60,647 nucleotides of DNA, from contig CANMKA010000024.1 of NCBI GenBank assembly GCA_947498355.1, forward strand, positions 1-60,647. The letters run 5' to 3'. Shown piece by piece: positions 9,166-17,782 of the stretch (within the stretch, counting starts at the first letter, position 1; every line of letters starts with the position of its first letter). The position numbers and the translations under genes were made by a program. Origin of the DNA: an uncultured Paraglaciecola sp. GTDB taxonomy: Bacteria; Pseudomonadota; Gammaproteobacteria; Enterobacterales; Alteromonadaceae. The notes under the pieces are model-generated. The model worked only from the letters and a program-made list of their open reading frames with translations, ran no database searches and was not told the origin of the DNA.

Positions 9166-10407
9166 ATGGAACACACCAATCTGATTCAAGACTATTTGCT
9201 TAACGGGCTAAACGCCATAGGCCTGAGCGTGACCGCGCAAAGTCTAATTTTTCAGTTGTCGGCTTTACTGATTATTTTGCTGGTGGCTTGGGTCAGTTTA
9301 AAATTGTCGGTGATTTTGTTTAATGGCCGAATGGCATCTTTTATCTTAAAGAGCCAAAACAAATTTGATGACTTACTACATAAATATAAGTTTTTTAAAC
9401 GTTGTGGTCATTTTTTACCTGCGATCACGCTGTATTTACTTAGCCCTTTGCTAATTGAAGAGCAGGGCTTACTGGCTTTTTTACAAAAATCGGCTGTGGT
9501 TTATGTACTGATAGTGTCGGTATTGGTATTCAGTGCCTTGCTTAACACCATAGAAGCCTCGTATAACGCCTCTAATTTAGCCAAAAAAGCACCTATCACA
9601 GGCTTTATCCAAGTAGGCAAGTTGTTTTTTGTGATTGTGGTTGGCTTGATGATTGTATCGAATTTACTCGATAAATCGCCTTTGTTACTGCTGTCTGGCT
9701 TAGGTGCAGTGACTGCCATTTTACTCTTGTTATTCCGAGACACTATTTTAGGCTTTGTGGCAGGCATTCAGATTGCTGCTAACCGTATGGTAAACACAGG
9801 TGACTGGATTGAAATGCCAAAATACGGTGCAGACGGCGACGTGCTGCAAGTAGGGTTAACCACAGTAAAAGTGCAAAACTGGGATAAAACGATATCTACT
9901 ATCCCTACTTATGCGTTGATCACAGAGTCGGTTAAAAACTGGCGTGGTATGTCTGAGTCTGATGGTAGGCGGATTAAGCGTGCGGTATATATTGATATTC
10001 ATTCAATTACATTTTGCGATCAGGCTATGCTTGATGAGTTTTCGCACATTCGTCATATCACGCCCTACATTGAGCTTAAATTAAATGAATTACGTGATTT
10101 TCATCAACAACAAAAAATTGATACGCAGGATTTAGTGAATAGTCGAAGGCTGACCAATATAGGAACACTGCGGGCATATATGTTGGCTTATTTAAAAGCT
10201 CACCCTAAAGTTAACCAAAATATGACCTTAATGGTTCGTCAACGACCTGCCACAGAGCTAGGTGTACCCTTAGAAGTATATTGTTTTAGTAAAGATAAAA
10301 ATTGGGTGAGCTACGAAGGAATACAAGGGGACATATTCGACCACTTTATGGCCATGCTCCCTGTATTTAAACTAAGGGCCTATCAGCGAGTAAGTGACAG
10401 GCCTTAG
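9166..10407 (+). CDS. ybdG: YbdG-like miniconductance mechanosensitive channel
   Basis: Predicted miniconductance mechanosensitive channel of the MscS superfamily. At 413 aa it is almost the length of E. coli YbdG (415). About five membrane segments precede the MscS domain. The pore-helix and beta-domain region reads LFRDTILGFVAGIQIA and then NRMVNTGDWIEMPKYGADG. The C-terminal part has the YbdG-type insert around the VKNWRGMSESDGRRIKR segment. AAGGA lies about 10 bases before the ATG. It follows the acyltransferase closely, which suggests shared expression. The symbol follows recognised similarity to E. coli YbdG. Confidence 0.88.
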   Translation: MEHTNLIQDYLLNGLNAIGLSVTAQSLIFQLSALLIILLVAWVSLKLSVILFNGRMASFILKSQNKFDDLLHKYKFFKRCGHFLPAITLYLLSPLLIEEQGLLAFLQKSAVVYVLIVSVLVFSALLNTIEASYNASNLAKKAPITGFIQVGKLFFVIVVGLMIVSNLLDKSPLLLLSGLGAVTAILLLLFRDTILGFVAGIQIAANRMVNTGDWIEMPKYGADGDVLQVGLTTVKVQNWDKTISTIPTYALITESVKNWRGMSESDGRRIKRAVYIDIHSITFCDQAMLDEFSHIRHITPYIELKLNELRDFHQQQKIDTQDLVNSRRLTNIGTLRAYMLAYLKAHPKVNQNMTLMVRQRPATELGVPLEVYCFSKDKNWVSYEGIQGDIFDHFMAMLPVFKLRAYQRVSDRP

Positions 10408-10421
10408 TGCTTGATAGAGCC

Positions 10422-10619
10422 TTATGCTACGCAAAGTGCGTATATAAACACTATCATCAAAACCAATCCTGACACGCCGAAAAAGCCGTATTCGATTTTG
10501 TTTTGCAAAGGATTCATGCCCGCAGGTTGAGGAAATAAGCTCATAATTAGGCTGCTTACGCCACCAACAAATGTAATTAACGCACAAATAAATAAAATAG
10601 GTTCGTACCAGTTACTCAT
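10422..10619 (-). CDS. Small two-helix membrane protein, unknown function
   Basis: A 65-aa product with two hydrophobic segments (about 8-28 and 45-63) joined by a polar loop with FPQPAGMNPLQNK. AGGA lies 9 bases before the ATG, and the gene fits between two genes on the other strand without overlap, which supports it being real. I do not recognise a family. It ends 15 bases after the ybdG-like stop on the opposite strand, so the two genes converge. Confidence 0.6.
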   Translation of the reverse strand: MSNWYEPILFICALITFVGGVSSLIMSLFPQPAGMNPLQNKIEYGFFGVSGLVLMIVFIYALCVA

Positions 10620-10729
10620 AAAAAAATTCCTGAAATGTCCAACTGTTCGTATTATGCCTCAAATCATCAGAAAACGGCACAGTTGGTAGGGGTATTAAGA
10701 TTAAAAATAGCACTTTTTTAGAGGCGCGT

Positions 10730-11551
10730 ATGAAAATAGCAGTATTAGGTTGTGGATGGTTGGGTTTGCAACTCGCTAAACGTTTGGTTGATAAGGGTTG
10801 CACTGTGGTCGGCTCGAAGCGCACCAAGCAAGACGTAGATGAGCTTAATCAGCATGGCATTTGCGGCCTGCAATACTCTTTGGGCGACGATTTAACTCAA
10901 GACAGCTTGGCTAAGGTCTTTAGCTGCGACGTGCTGGTACTTAATATTCCGGTTGGGCGAAAGTCTCAAGCACCAGAAGCCTATGTAGAGCATATGGCTG
11001 CCTTGCTTAAACAAGCCAAAAAGAGCGAGATCCAATCTGTCGTTTTTATTAGCACTACTTCGGTATATGGCGAGGAAACACGGGTAGTAACTGAGGTCAG
11101 TGAGGTAAACCCGGTTACTCAATCAGCTAAAATCAATCATCAAATCGAAGGCTTGGTTCGCGCGCAATTCGCAGATAAGGCTACGATTATAAGACTAGCA
11201 GGCTTAGTGGGCGGTCAACGTCACCCAGGAAAATTTTTAGCAGGAAAATCAGGCCTAGCTAATCCTCATCAGGTAGTGAACTTGGTTCATTTACACGATG
11301 TGCTCAATGCCATAGAGAGTGTGATCCAACAAAAAGCATGGGGCCATACCTTATTGTTAAGTGCTGCGCAGCATCCTAGCCGCCAAGACTACTATGTGTG
11401 GGCTGCCACCCAGCTTGGCTTAGCGCCTCCCGTATTTGAGCAAGCTGATGTTAGCAAGCTCACTGGCAAGCAAGTGGATTGTCAGCACACACTGGAGTTA
11501 TTAGGGCTTGCGCTGGTTTATCCAAGCCCTTACGACATGCTAAATGCGTGA
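10730..11551 (+). CDS. yeeZ: NAD(P)-dependent epimerase/dehydratase, YeeZ-like
   Basis: Short Rossmann-fold protein of the extended SDR superfamily; the E. coli homologue YeeZ is 274 aa and this is 273. The nucleotide-binding GCGWLG is at 7-12, close to the very start. A conserved STTSVYGE segment in the middle is typical of the family and holds the Ser and Tyr expected near the active site, although the Lys of YxxxK is not evident. The physiological substrate of the family is not established. It stands as a single gene, with GAGG upstream of the ATG. Confidence 0.82.
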   Translation: MKIAVLGCGWLGLQLAKRLVDKGCTVVGSKRTKQDVDELNQHGICGLQYSLGDDLTQDSLAKVFSCDVLVLNIPVGRKSQAPEAYVEHMAALLKQAKKSEIQSVVFISTTSVYGEETRVVTEVSEVNPVTQSAKINHQIEGLVRAQFADKATIIRLAGLVGGQRHPGKFLAGKSGLANPHQVVNLVHLHDVLNAIESVIQQKAWGHTLLLSAAQHPSRQDYYVWAATQLGLAPPVFEQADVSKLTGKQVDCQHTLELLGLALVYPSPYDMLNA

Positions 11552-11594
11552 GGTATGCCCACTCGCCTTACCTAATAAGAGGCATGATGATGGG

Positions 11595-13016
11595 CTAGCC
11601 TATTAGGCTTGCACCAAAGTATTTTAGGGCGACAGTGTTAATAAAAACCAATAATAATATGATTGGAATGAAGGTGCTAATGGAGAAATTAACATAACGT
11701 TCGAATGCACTTTGGGCATAGTGCTGCGCACCTTCGTCTATCTCCCTTGATAGATTGACTTTTTTCCAGCGGTAGATCACGAACATACAAATAAGTAAGC
11801 CGTTTAAGGGCAAAATGCTGTCGTAAAATAAGTCGAGTATCACATCAAAGAAGGACTTATTCTGTCCAGCATATTGGGTGAAGCTGGTAAAAAATTCTGA
11901 TATTCCGAATGATACCCCAGCCATCAAGGCCATCATTATTAGCACTACCCCTAAAATGCCCAGAGATAGTTTGCGAGACAGCTTTTTCTCTTCCATCAAA
12001 GCCGCCACGGGGACTTCAAAAATCGAGACCATAGAGGTAATAGCGGCAAAAAATACTAATACAAAAAACAGACTCGCCACCACACTTGCACCCAAATAGC
12101 CGATTGAGGCTTGCAGTGCCAAGAAAATTTTAGGTAAAAAAGTAAAAATCATGCCTACTGAAGAATCACTTAATTCACTAGTTGGCATGTTGGGATTAAA
12201 GGAGAACACTGCAGGTAAAATAAGTAAACCGGCGATAAATGCCACGCCCGTATCCAGCAAGGCCACGGTTTTAGCTGAGCCAGCCAAATCGCTTTGTTTA
12301 TCTAGATACGAGCCATAAGTAATCATGATCCCCATACCCAAAGACAAAGAGAAAAAGGCTTGAGATAAGGCTGCACTCACCACGCTTCCATTCACCTTAC
12401 TAAAATCCGGAACGAGGTAATAAGAGACACCAGCAAAGGCATTGTCTAAGGTCAGTACAAAAACGACTAAGGCAAGTAGCATGATAAATAAGGCTGGCAT
12501 CATTATTTTTGCAGCCTTTTCAATGCCTTGTTTTACCCCGCCTTGTAAAATCAAATAGATCACTGCCAGCACAGCTAGAGCGTAGTACAGTAAATGATGG
12601 CTGTTTATAAACACGTTAAATGTGTCAGGGTTGGCTAAGGTATCTAAGTTACCTAGGACAGACTGCACCAGATAGCCAAATATCCATATGGTGATGACTA
12701 GATAAAAAACGGCAATCATAAAGGGCGTAATAATTGATAGCCAACCGGCTAGGCGCCACCCCGGGTGCTTCTGAGACATATCAGAATAGGCTCCGAGAGG
12801 GTCTTTACGGCTATGACGACCGACAGAAATTTCGGCTAGCATTACGGGTAAGCAAATAAACAAAACAAAAAGTGTGTAGATCAGCAAAAAGGCCCCGCCG
12901 CCATTTTTTGCTGCCGCTACCGGAAACCCAACCATGTTGCCAATGCCCACAGCCGAGCCAGCCGCAGCTAAAATAAACCCAATACGTGAGCCAAATTGTT
13001 CTCGATTTGCCGCCAT
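11595..13016 (-). CDS. Sodium:neurotransmitter symporter (NSS) family transporter
   Basis: Predicted Na+-coupled amino-acid-type symporter, inner membrane, 11 or 12 membrane segments, 473 aa. The start is placed at 13016 because AGGAG lies 5 bases upstream and the protein then begins MAANREQFGSRIGF, the usual NSS N-terminus; a longer frame to 13073 has no ribosome binding site. The unwound helix 1 motif GSAVGIGNMVGFP and the following NGGGAFLL are the family signature and contain sodium and substrate contacts. The substrate cannot be read from sequence. No neighbour on the same strand suggests a pathway. Confidence 0.9.
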   Translation of the reverse strand: MAANREQFGSRIGFILAAAGSAVGIGNMVGFPVAAAKNGGGAFLLIYTLFVLFICLPVMLAEISVGRHSRKDPLGAYSDMSQKHPGWRLAGWLSIITPFMIAVFYLVITIWIFGYLVQSVLGNLDTLANPDTFNVFINSHHLLYYALAVLAVIYLILQGGVKQGIEKAAKIMMPALFIMLLALVVFVLTLDNAFAGVSYYLVPDFSKVNGSVVSAALSQAFFSLSLGMGIMITYGSYLDKQSDLAGSAKTVALLDTGVAFIAGLLILPAVFSFNPNMPTSELSDSSVGMIFTFLPKIFLALQASIGYLGASVVASLFFVLVFFAAITSMVSIFEVPVAALMEEKKLSRKLSLGILGVVLIMMALMAGVSFGISEFFTSFTQYAGQNKSFFDVILDLFYDSILPLNGLLICMFVIYRWKKVNLSREIDEGAQHYAQSAFERYVNFSISTFIPIILLLVFINTVALKYFGASLIG

Positions 13017-13157
13017 GCTTGCTCCTATTTTATCTTTGACTAACAAATGAATCTTATCAATCATGCAGCGCAAAGTCTTCGTAAGTTAGGCAAACTAGAT
13101 TTTTAGCAATCGAACAAATTATTTTTGAAGTTAGGGAGTATTTTAATGGGTAGGAAA

Positions 13158-13205
13158 TTGACGGATAAGAACTTGCTCAAGATAAACAAAACGATTAGCA
13201 TCGTT
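13158..13205 (+). promoter_or_regulatory. Candidate promoter plus small palindrome before the three-lipoprotein operon
   Basis: TTGACG at 13158-13163 and GATAAA at 13181-13186 are 17 bases apart. Just downstream, near the expected start of transcription, is the palindrome AACGATTAGCATCGTT (13190-13205), which could be an operator. Motif reading only. Confidence 0.3.
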
Positions 13206-13243
13206 ATTCTTGGATATAAAACAATCTAAATAAGGAAAATATC

Positions 13244-13957
13244 ATGCGGTACATACTTTCGATTACGTTAAGTGTGCTTTTGCTGTCAGGTTGCGCAACT
13301 CACTCTATTAATACTCAAAATGATACCTCTTTGACTAATTCATCGGTCGCTGATTTAGACAAGGTTGTCATTATTCCTATTAAAGTTGAAGTCAAAGAGT
13401 CTGGCATAGGTAGCTTAGAGAAGCTGCCTGAGCGGTCTGATTTAGCTAGCAAGCTGGTAATGAGTGAACTTCAAACTTTATTGCAGGATATGGGAAGCAT
13501 TGAAGTCTTAAAATATGAAGCGAGGGATGAGGATACTCAGATTTTATTAGATGAGCATGTTGGACTATACCAACGGGTTGCTGGAGCGGCTGAAAGGATT
13601 CAGAATATGGGGCCTGCATGGAAAGGCCGTGAAAAATTTGATTATACCTTAGGTCAAGGTTTAAATTTTGTTGGTGATGAAACTAATACAGATATAGCGA
13701 TGTTTGTGTATGGTGAAGATATAGTCACGTCAGATGGTAAAAAAGCGCTGGCAGTTCTCGCTATGATTGGTGGTGTAGGGGTAAATCCTGGGGGCGTTGC
13801 TGTTCTTCATGTGGGGTTGGTCGATATTAAAACAGGCCATTTACTTTGGAGTAACTCTTCTGCGAGTCAATCTTTGAGTTTAGACAAAGAATCTAGCGTG
13901 CGAAAAGCGTTAACTGAAATTTTAGCTAATAGTCCTTTGTCGAGAGATAAAGGCTAG
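13244..13957 (+). CDS. Lipoprotein of unknown function, first gene of M48 operon
   Basis: A 237-aa protein with a clear lipoprotein signal (L-S-G-C, lipidated Cys17) and AAGGAAAA upstream of the ATG. After the tether, residues 40-60 read DKVVIIPIKVEV, and the C-terminal half contains GGVGVNPGG, then GLVDIKTGHLLWSNSSA. This pattern, an N-terminal strand, a Gly-rich turn and a 'kind of activity and of display' beta-hairpin, resembles CsgG/GNA1162-type periplasmic lipoproteins, but I cannot assign a family. Five bases separate it from the M48 protease gene. It probably works with that protease at the outer membrane. Confidence 0.72.
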   Translation: MRYILSITLSVLLLSGCATHSINTQNDTSLTNSSVADLDKVVIIPIKVEVKESGIGSLEKLPERSDLASKLVMSELQTLLQDMGSIEVLKYEARDEDTQILLDEHVGLYQRVAGAAERIQNMGPAWKGREKFDYTLGQGLNFVGDETNTDIAMFVYGEDIVTSDGKKALAVLAMIGGVGVNPGGVAVLHVGLVDIKTGHLLWSNSSASQSLSLDKESSVRKALTEILANSPLSRDKG

Positions 13958-13962
13958 ATTCA

Positions 13963-15132
13963 ATGCGTAAAATTTTTATTGTCTGTTTGTCTTGCGTATT
14001 TTTAATGACAGGCTGTGAATCGACTTCTGATTTGGTTGATTTTAAACGTCCTAGTGACGTTAAGCAGTTAACTAATGGTGAAAAGCGGTTGTGGAGCCAG
14101 TCTTTTGATGCGGTAAGGGCTATCAAACGATCAGGAAAGATACTTGACGATAGGACTGCGACGGCTCACATAAACAAAATGGCAGACCAGTTGTTTCCTG
14201 AGTTCAAAGATGAAATTGAGTTGGGGATTATTAAATCACCAATCCTCAATGCTTTTGCATTTCCTAATGGACAATTGTTTATTCACTCCGGCATTATTGC
14301 TATTGCACAGAATGATGCCCAATTAGCGGCTGTTGTTGCTCATGAAGTAGCGCATTTTACCAAACGTCATTCAGCAAAAAGTCGAATAAGCGCTTCCAAC
14401 GCAAATTCGTTTATAGTTTTCATGAATATTATGGGTATTCCCTTGATAGGAGAGATTATTGGTATTTCATCCATTGCTGGATTTAGCCGTGATCATGAGA
14501 GGGAAGCTGATTTAGAAGCTATTTCAAGAATGCGAGCTCATGGCTATGATATCTCTGAAGCTCAAAAAATCTTTGAGTTTATGGCGTCTGATGCATTGGC
14601 AAATGATTATGATTCACCTTGGTTCTTCGCTTCACACCCTAATTTATTGGAGAGGATTGAAAGTTTTGAAAGCTATGTTCGTAACCATGGCGCAGAAGTA
14701 AGGGTAAATCCGGCTTATCAAGATAGAGCTGTATATAAAAATATCTTCCAAAACGTAAGACGTGTAGCTTTGAGTGAAAAGCTCGAAATTGGCCACTTTA
14801 ACAGTCTAATAAACGAATATGAAAATTTCTACGAGGCGAGTATTTACAGCGTCAATTCAGAAGAATTATTTTACTTTGCCAATGCCTACCGGCTGAGAAA
14901 TTTGAATGGGGATAAGGAATTATCTTTAGTTTTATTTCGTAGATATATAGCTAAGCATCAGAATAATTCAAAAGCGTATATGCTTGCAGGGGTTGTATGT
15001 ATGGATCTTGGAAAATTAGAATGTGCAAGGGATAATTTACAGCGTGCAAAGATGATGTCACGCGGGAGTAATGGTTACATCAATATGTATTTAAAAAAAC
15101 TAGATAAAAAGGAACAACAAAATGAAATTTAG
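13963..15132 (+). CDS. M48-family zinc metalloprotease lipoprotein with TPR-like tail
   Basis: Predicted periplasmic zinc protease of the BepA/LoiP/HtpX superfamily, 389 aa. The lipobox M-T-G-C gives Cys18. The zinc motif HEVAH is at 127-131, and the third ligand is the Glu in DHEREAD (about 179). A C-terminal region (about 290-389, with repeated FANAYRL, AYMLAGVVCMDLGK and ARDNLQRAK) looks like TPR helices, as in BepA. BepA-type proteins check outer-membrane protein assembly; a similar role is inference. The gene is flanked closely by two other lipoprotein genes and overlaps the next one by 11 bases. Confidence 0.88.
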   Translation: MRKIFIVCLSCVFLMTGCESTSDLVDFKRPSDVKQLTNGEKRLWSQSFDAVRAIKRSGKILDDRTATAHINKMADQLFPEFKDEIELGIIKSPILNAFAFPNGQLFIHSGIIAIAQNDAQLAAVVAHEVAHFTKRHSAKSRISASNANSFIVFMNIMGIPLIGEIIGISSIAGFSRDHEREADLEAISRMRAHGYDISEAQKIFEFMASDALANDYDSPWFFASHPNLLERIESFESYVRNHGAEVRVNPAYQDRAVYKNIFQNVRRVALSEKLEIGHFNSLINEYENFYEASIYSVNSEELFYFANAYRLRNLNGDKELSLVLFRRYIAKHQNNSKAYMLAGVVCMDLGKLECARDNLQRAKMMSRGSNGYINMYLKKLDKKEQQNEI

Positions 15133-15679
15133 ACGTTTATTGGTGTTGGTTGCAGCTGTAACTATATTGAATGGTTGTGTTACGTGGAAGCAAGTCACCG
15201 TGAGTAATAAAACGGTGACTCAGTCAGGTATGAGCTTAGATTTGCCTGTGGGCTGGGTCAGCATCAAGTTAAATAGTAATCTTAATATTGTTTCAAAAGA
15301 TGGCCCTAGTTTAAATAGTATTGCGATTGAAACCTCTCCCTTTAAGACTATTTCTAAAGTGTTGAAAGTCTCAGTAGATAACTCGTTGGATATGTTAGAA
15401 GCGTCAAAAAAGTTTATTGCTTTTTGGAGTAAGAATCGAGGTATAACTGATTTTGATATTGTCAAAGAAGACTATGTTGAAATTGTTGGCAAAGGGTACT
15501 TCATAGTGGAGTGGACGTTTAAAGATGAGAATGGGATGACAGTGCGACAAATTTCTCAAGGAACTGTGCATGGTAATAATATAGTAACTATAACCTTTGC
15601 GGCTCCGAATATTTATTATTATGGAGAGAATGTTGAAACTGTAAAAGAAGTTTTTTCATCGGTCAGATATACCAAGTAG
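15122..15679 (+). CDS. Lipoprotein of unknown function, third gene of M48 operon
   Basis: A 185-aa protein with a lipoprotein signal ending I-L-N-G-C (Cys19). The start is well supported by AAAAGGAAC upstream, and the first 11 bases overlap the end of the M48 protease gene, so translation is probably coupled. The mature part is mostly predicted beta-strand, with a central helix around VDNSLDMLEASKKFIAFW and a C-terminal FSSVRYTK. I recognise no domain. It could be a partner or substrate adaptor of the protease. The whole operon looks AT-richer than its neighbours by eye, though I did not compute this. Confidence 0.72.
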   Translation: MKFRRLLVLVAAVTILNGCVTWKQVTVSNKTVTQSGMSLDLPVGWVSIKLNSNLNIVSKDGPSLNSIAIETSPFKTISKVLKVSVDNSLDMLEASKKFIAFWSKNRGITDFDIVKEDYVEIVGKGYFIVEWTFKDENGMTVRQISQGTVHGNNIVTITFAAPNIYYYGENVETVKEVFSSVRYTK

Positions 15680-15746
15680 TTACTTGTTTGCATAGTGTTG
15701 AAATCCGCTCACCGCGCCTCCGACTGTGGTCTTTTTAATTGGGCAT

Positions 15747-16487
15747 TTACCAAGCAATCGTTTTACCGCCCCAATCTATGTAATGAGGGCCATTTTCGGG
15801 TGTAAGATCTGAAAGATGCTTTAACAAACATGTGGCGGTAAAATCCGGGGTAAAGAGTTTTTTACTAGGCACATTGTGCTGAAAAGGTTTAGATAGTGCA
15901 GTATCGACTGTACCCGGATGATAGCTAACCAAAGTGAGGTTTTTCGCTCGGCGTTGCAATTCTATTTGTGCGGTTTTTATCATCATATTAAGGGCTGCTT
16001 TACTGGCGCGATAGCCGTACCAACCGCCTAATTGATTATCGCTAATACTGCCGACTCGAGCGGTAAAAAGCACTAAGTGCGCAGGATGTTGGCCTTTCAG
16101 CAGCGGCTCTGCATGTTTCAGCCAAATTGATGGGATGACGGTATTCGTTTGAAAATAATGAAGAAGGCTAGCAGCGTTCAAGTCTTCGAGGCGTTTCTCT
16201 GGGGCAACGGCTGTACCCTCTGTGCTAGTATCGTGTAGCACGCCCACTGTACATACGGCTAAACTCAAAACTGTGCCCTGAACTTTAAGCTGTTGGCAGT
16301 AATCGGCTACGGCTTGTTCAGTATGTTCTGGCATTTGCTTGTACTCGGCACCTTTGATTGGTGAGCTAACTTGGCCTCGAGCGACGCAGTATATTTTGTC
16401 GTACTTCTCTGAGTCTATTAGCTTTTGAACTAAAGCTTGACCTATGCCACCGCTGGCTCCAATGATTAACGCGCTGGTTTTTTGCAT
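15747..16487 (-). CDS. Short-chain dehydrogenase/reductase, C-factor (CsgA)-like
   Basis: Predicted cytosolic NAD(P)-dependent oxidoreductase of the SDR superfamily, 246 aa. The cofactor loop is GASGGIG at 10-16. The active-site Ser lies in ARVGSISD and the Tyr-Lys pair in YGYRASK. Similar proteins are annotated C-factor/CsgA-like or as cell-cell signalling oxidoreductases. It starts one base after the stop of the upstream DCC-family gene, so the two are almost certainly one operon. The substrate is unknown. Confidence 0.85.
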   Translation of the reverse strand: MQKTSALIIGASGGIGQALVQKLIDSEKYDKIYCVARGQVSSPIKGAEYKQMPEHTEQAVADYCQQLKVQGTVLSLAVCTVGVLHDTSTEGTAVAPEKRLEDLNAASLLHYFQTNTVIPSIWLKHAEPLLKGQHPAHLVLFTARVGSISDNQLGGWYGYRASKAALNMMIKTAQIELQRRAKNLTLVSYHPGTVDTALSKPFQHNVPSKKLFTPDFTATCLLKHLSDLTPENGPHYIDWGGKTIAW

Positions 16488-16488
16488 A

Positions 16489-16902
16489 TTAGTTGTCCTT
16501 GTTGATTTTACAGGTAGGTGGTTTCTTACCTGTCACTAGGCGGGCAATTGTGTGTCTGTGCTTGGCAAACCAGTTATAAGTGTGATCAGCAAACCAACGA
16601 ATAACCGGCCATCGTAACGGAGCATATACCCAACCTTTACCGACTTGTTTCCATGCTAAATAGGTGACATCAAGACCGGTTAGCATCTGACCTTCAGCGG
16701 TTAAGCCATGAATACGGTTGCTCAGAGTGTATTTATCTAAATCGGGATATTGGGTATTGAATGATGAAGAATGAATGTTGACTAATTTGAGTTTGTTTTT
16801 GGTATCAAGTTTGTGAAGATGATTGATTTCTTTGATGCAAAGAGGGCAGTTGCCGTCATAAAATACCGTAAACTCAGAGGTTGTTATGTTAGAGATTGTC
16901 AT
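16489..16902 (-). CDS. DCC-family thiol-disulfide oxidoreductase-like protein (DUF393)
   Basis: Small protein of the DUF393/DCC family. With the start at 16902 it has 137 aa, the usual family length, and the defining D-x2-C-x2-C motif at Asp16, Cys19 and Cys22 (YDGNCPLC). A longer reading to 16980 begins with TTG and has no ribosome binding site; the spacer before 16902 has only a weak GCGAGC, so the start is probable but not certain. The later RWPVIRWFADHTYNWFAKHR segment is also typical. The molecular function of the family is not well defined; redox activity is inferred from the CxxC. It is translationally coupled to the SDR gene. Confidence 0.8.
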   Translation of the reverse strand: MTISNITTSEFTVFYDGNCPLCIKEINHLHKLDTKNKLKLVNIHSSSFNTQYPDLDKYTLSNRIHGLTAEGQMLTGLDVTYLAWKQVGKGWVYAPLRWPVIRWFADHTYNWFAKHRHTIARLVTGKKPPTCKINKDN

Positions 16903-17059
16903 AGGATGCTCGCAAAGCTCAATGCTAATCTTTACGGTTTGTGTGGCAGGGCGGTTTACCCTGTCGCTGAATAATGCCAAGGTTAAGGCTTGCGCCAGTT
17001 AGTCATTTGGCACGTATTGTTAAAACAACAGAATCCACAACAAAAAACCACGAGGTAAT

Positions 17060-17599
17060 ATGGCTAATTTAGAAACCGCGACATTGGGCGGAGGATGTTT
17101 TTGGTGTATTGAATCTGCATTTAATCAACTAAAAGGTGTTGTTCGGGCTGTATCGGGCTATGCAGGTGGTCAAATCCCCAATCCTACCTATCAACAAATA
17201 TGTACCGGCACGACAGGCCATGCTGAAGTGGTACAAGTTACTTTCGATACTCAAGTGATAAGTTTTGCCGAACTATTACACGTGTTTTTTTCGTTGCACG
17301 ATCCCACTCAGCTCAACAGGCAGGGCAATGACCGCGGCACCCAATATCGTAGCGTTATTTTTTATCACGACTCAGCGCAACAAGAAGTGGCTTCCCAAAT
17401 TCTCAGCCAACTCAGCGCAGATCAAATTTGGCCAGATCCCATAGTCACCGAGCTAACTGAGCTAAATAATTACTCAGATGCAGAGGATTACCATCAGGAT
17501 TATCCTGCAAAAAATCCGCAAAACCAATACTGTCAATATGTAGTGAATCCAAAATTAGCTAAATTTAAGCAGCAATATGCAGAGCAACTTAAAGACTAA
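17060..17599 (+). CDS. msrA: Peptide methionine sulfoxide reductase MsrA
   Basis: Repairs methionine-S-sulfoxide in oxidised proteins. The catalytic motif GCFWC is at 12-16, with Cys13 as the nucleophile. The family segments VSGYAGG, TGHAEVVQV and NDRGTQYRSVIFYH all follow in order. Its 179 aa are within the range for the compact cytosolic form. AGGTAAT lies just before the ATG. It is divergent from the DCC/SDR pair. The assignment is secure; the extra Cys16 may act as a resolving cysteine, which is inference. Confidence 0.96.
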   Translation: MANLETATLGGGCFWCIESAFNQLKGVVRAVSGYAGGQIPNPTYQQICTGTTGHAEVVQVTFDTQVISFAELLHVFFSLHDPTQLNRQGNDRGTQYRSVIFYHDSAQQEVASQILSQLSADQIWPDPIVTELTELNNYSDAEDYHQDYPAKNPQNQYCQYVVNPKLAKFKQQYAEQLKD

Positions 17600-17674
17600 T
17601 ATATGACTAAAGTATAGTCTGGAGGTTGATGAATCCGGTTAATTCAAATACGATCTTTTAACAGAGTGATTTTT

Positions 17675-17692
17675 GCGTCTGCTGACGCTTTT
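17675..17692 (+). terminator. Short hairpin with U-tract after msrA
   Basis: GCGTC (17675-17679), loop TGCT, GACGC (17684-17688), then TTTT. It is a weak intrinsic terminator, 76 bases after the msrA stop. Confidence 0.4.
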
Positions 17693-17782
17693 CAGGGAAA
17701 ACAAGAAAAAACTCCAGCATCTTTGGGTCAGCAGGCCTGCTTGATGTTCCTTACTAGCCTTTAAAATAAGACCACCACACAT

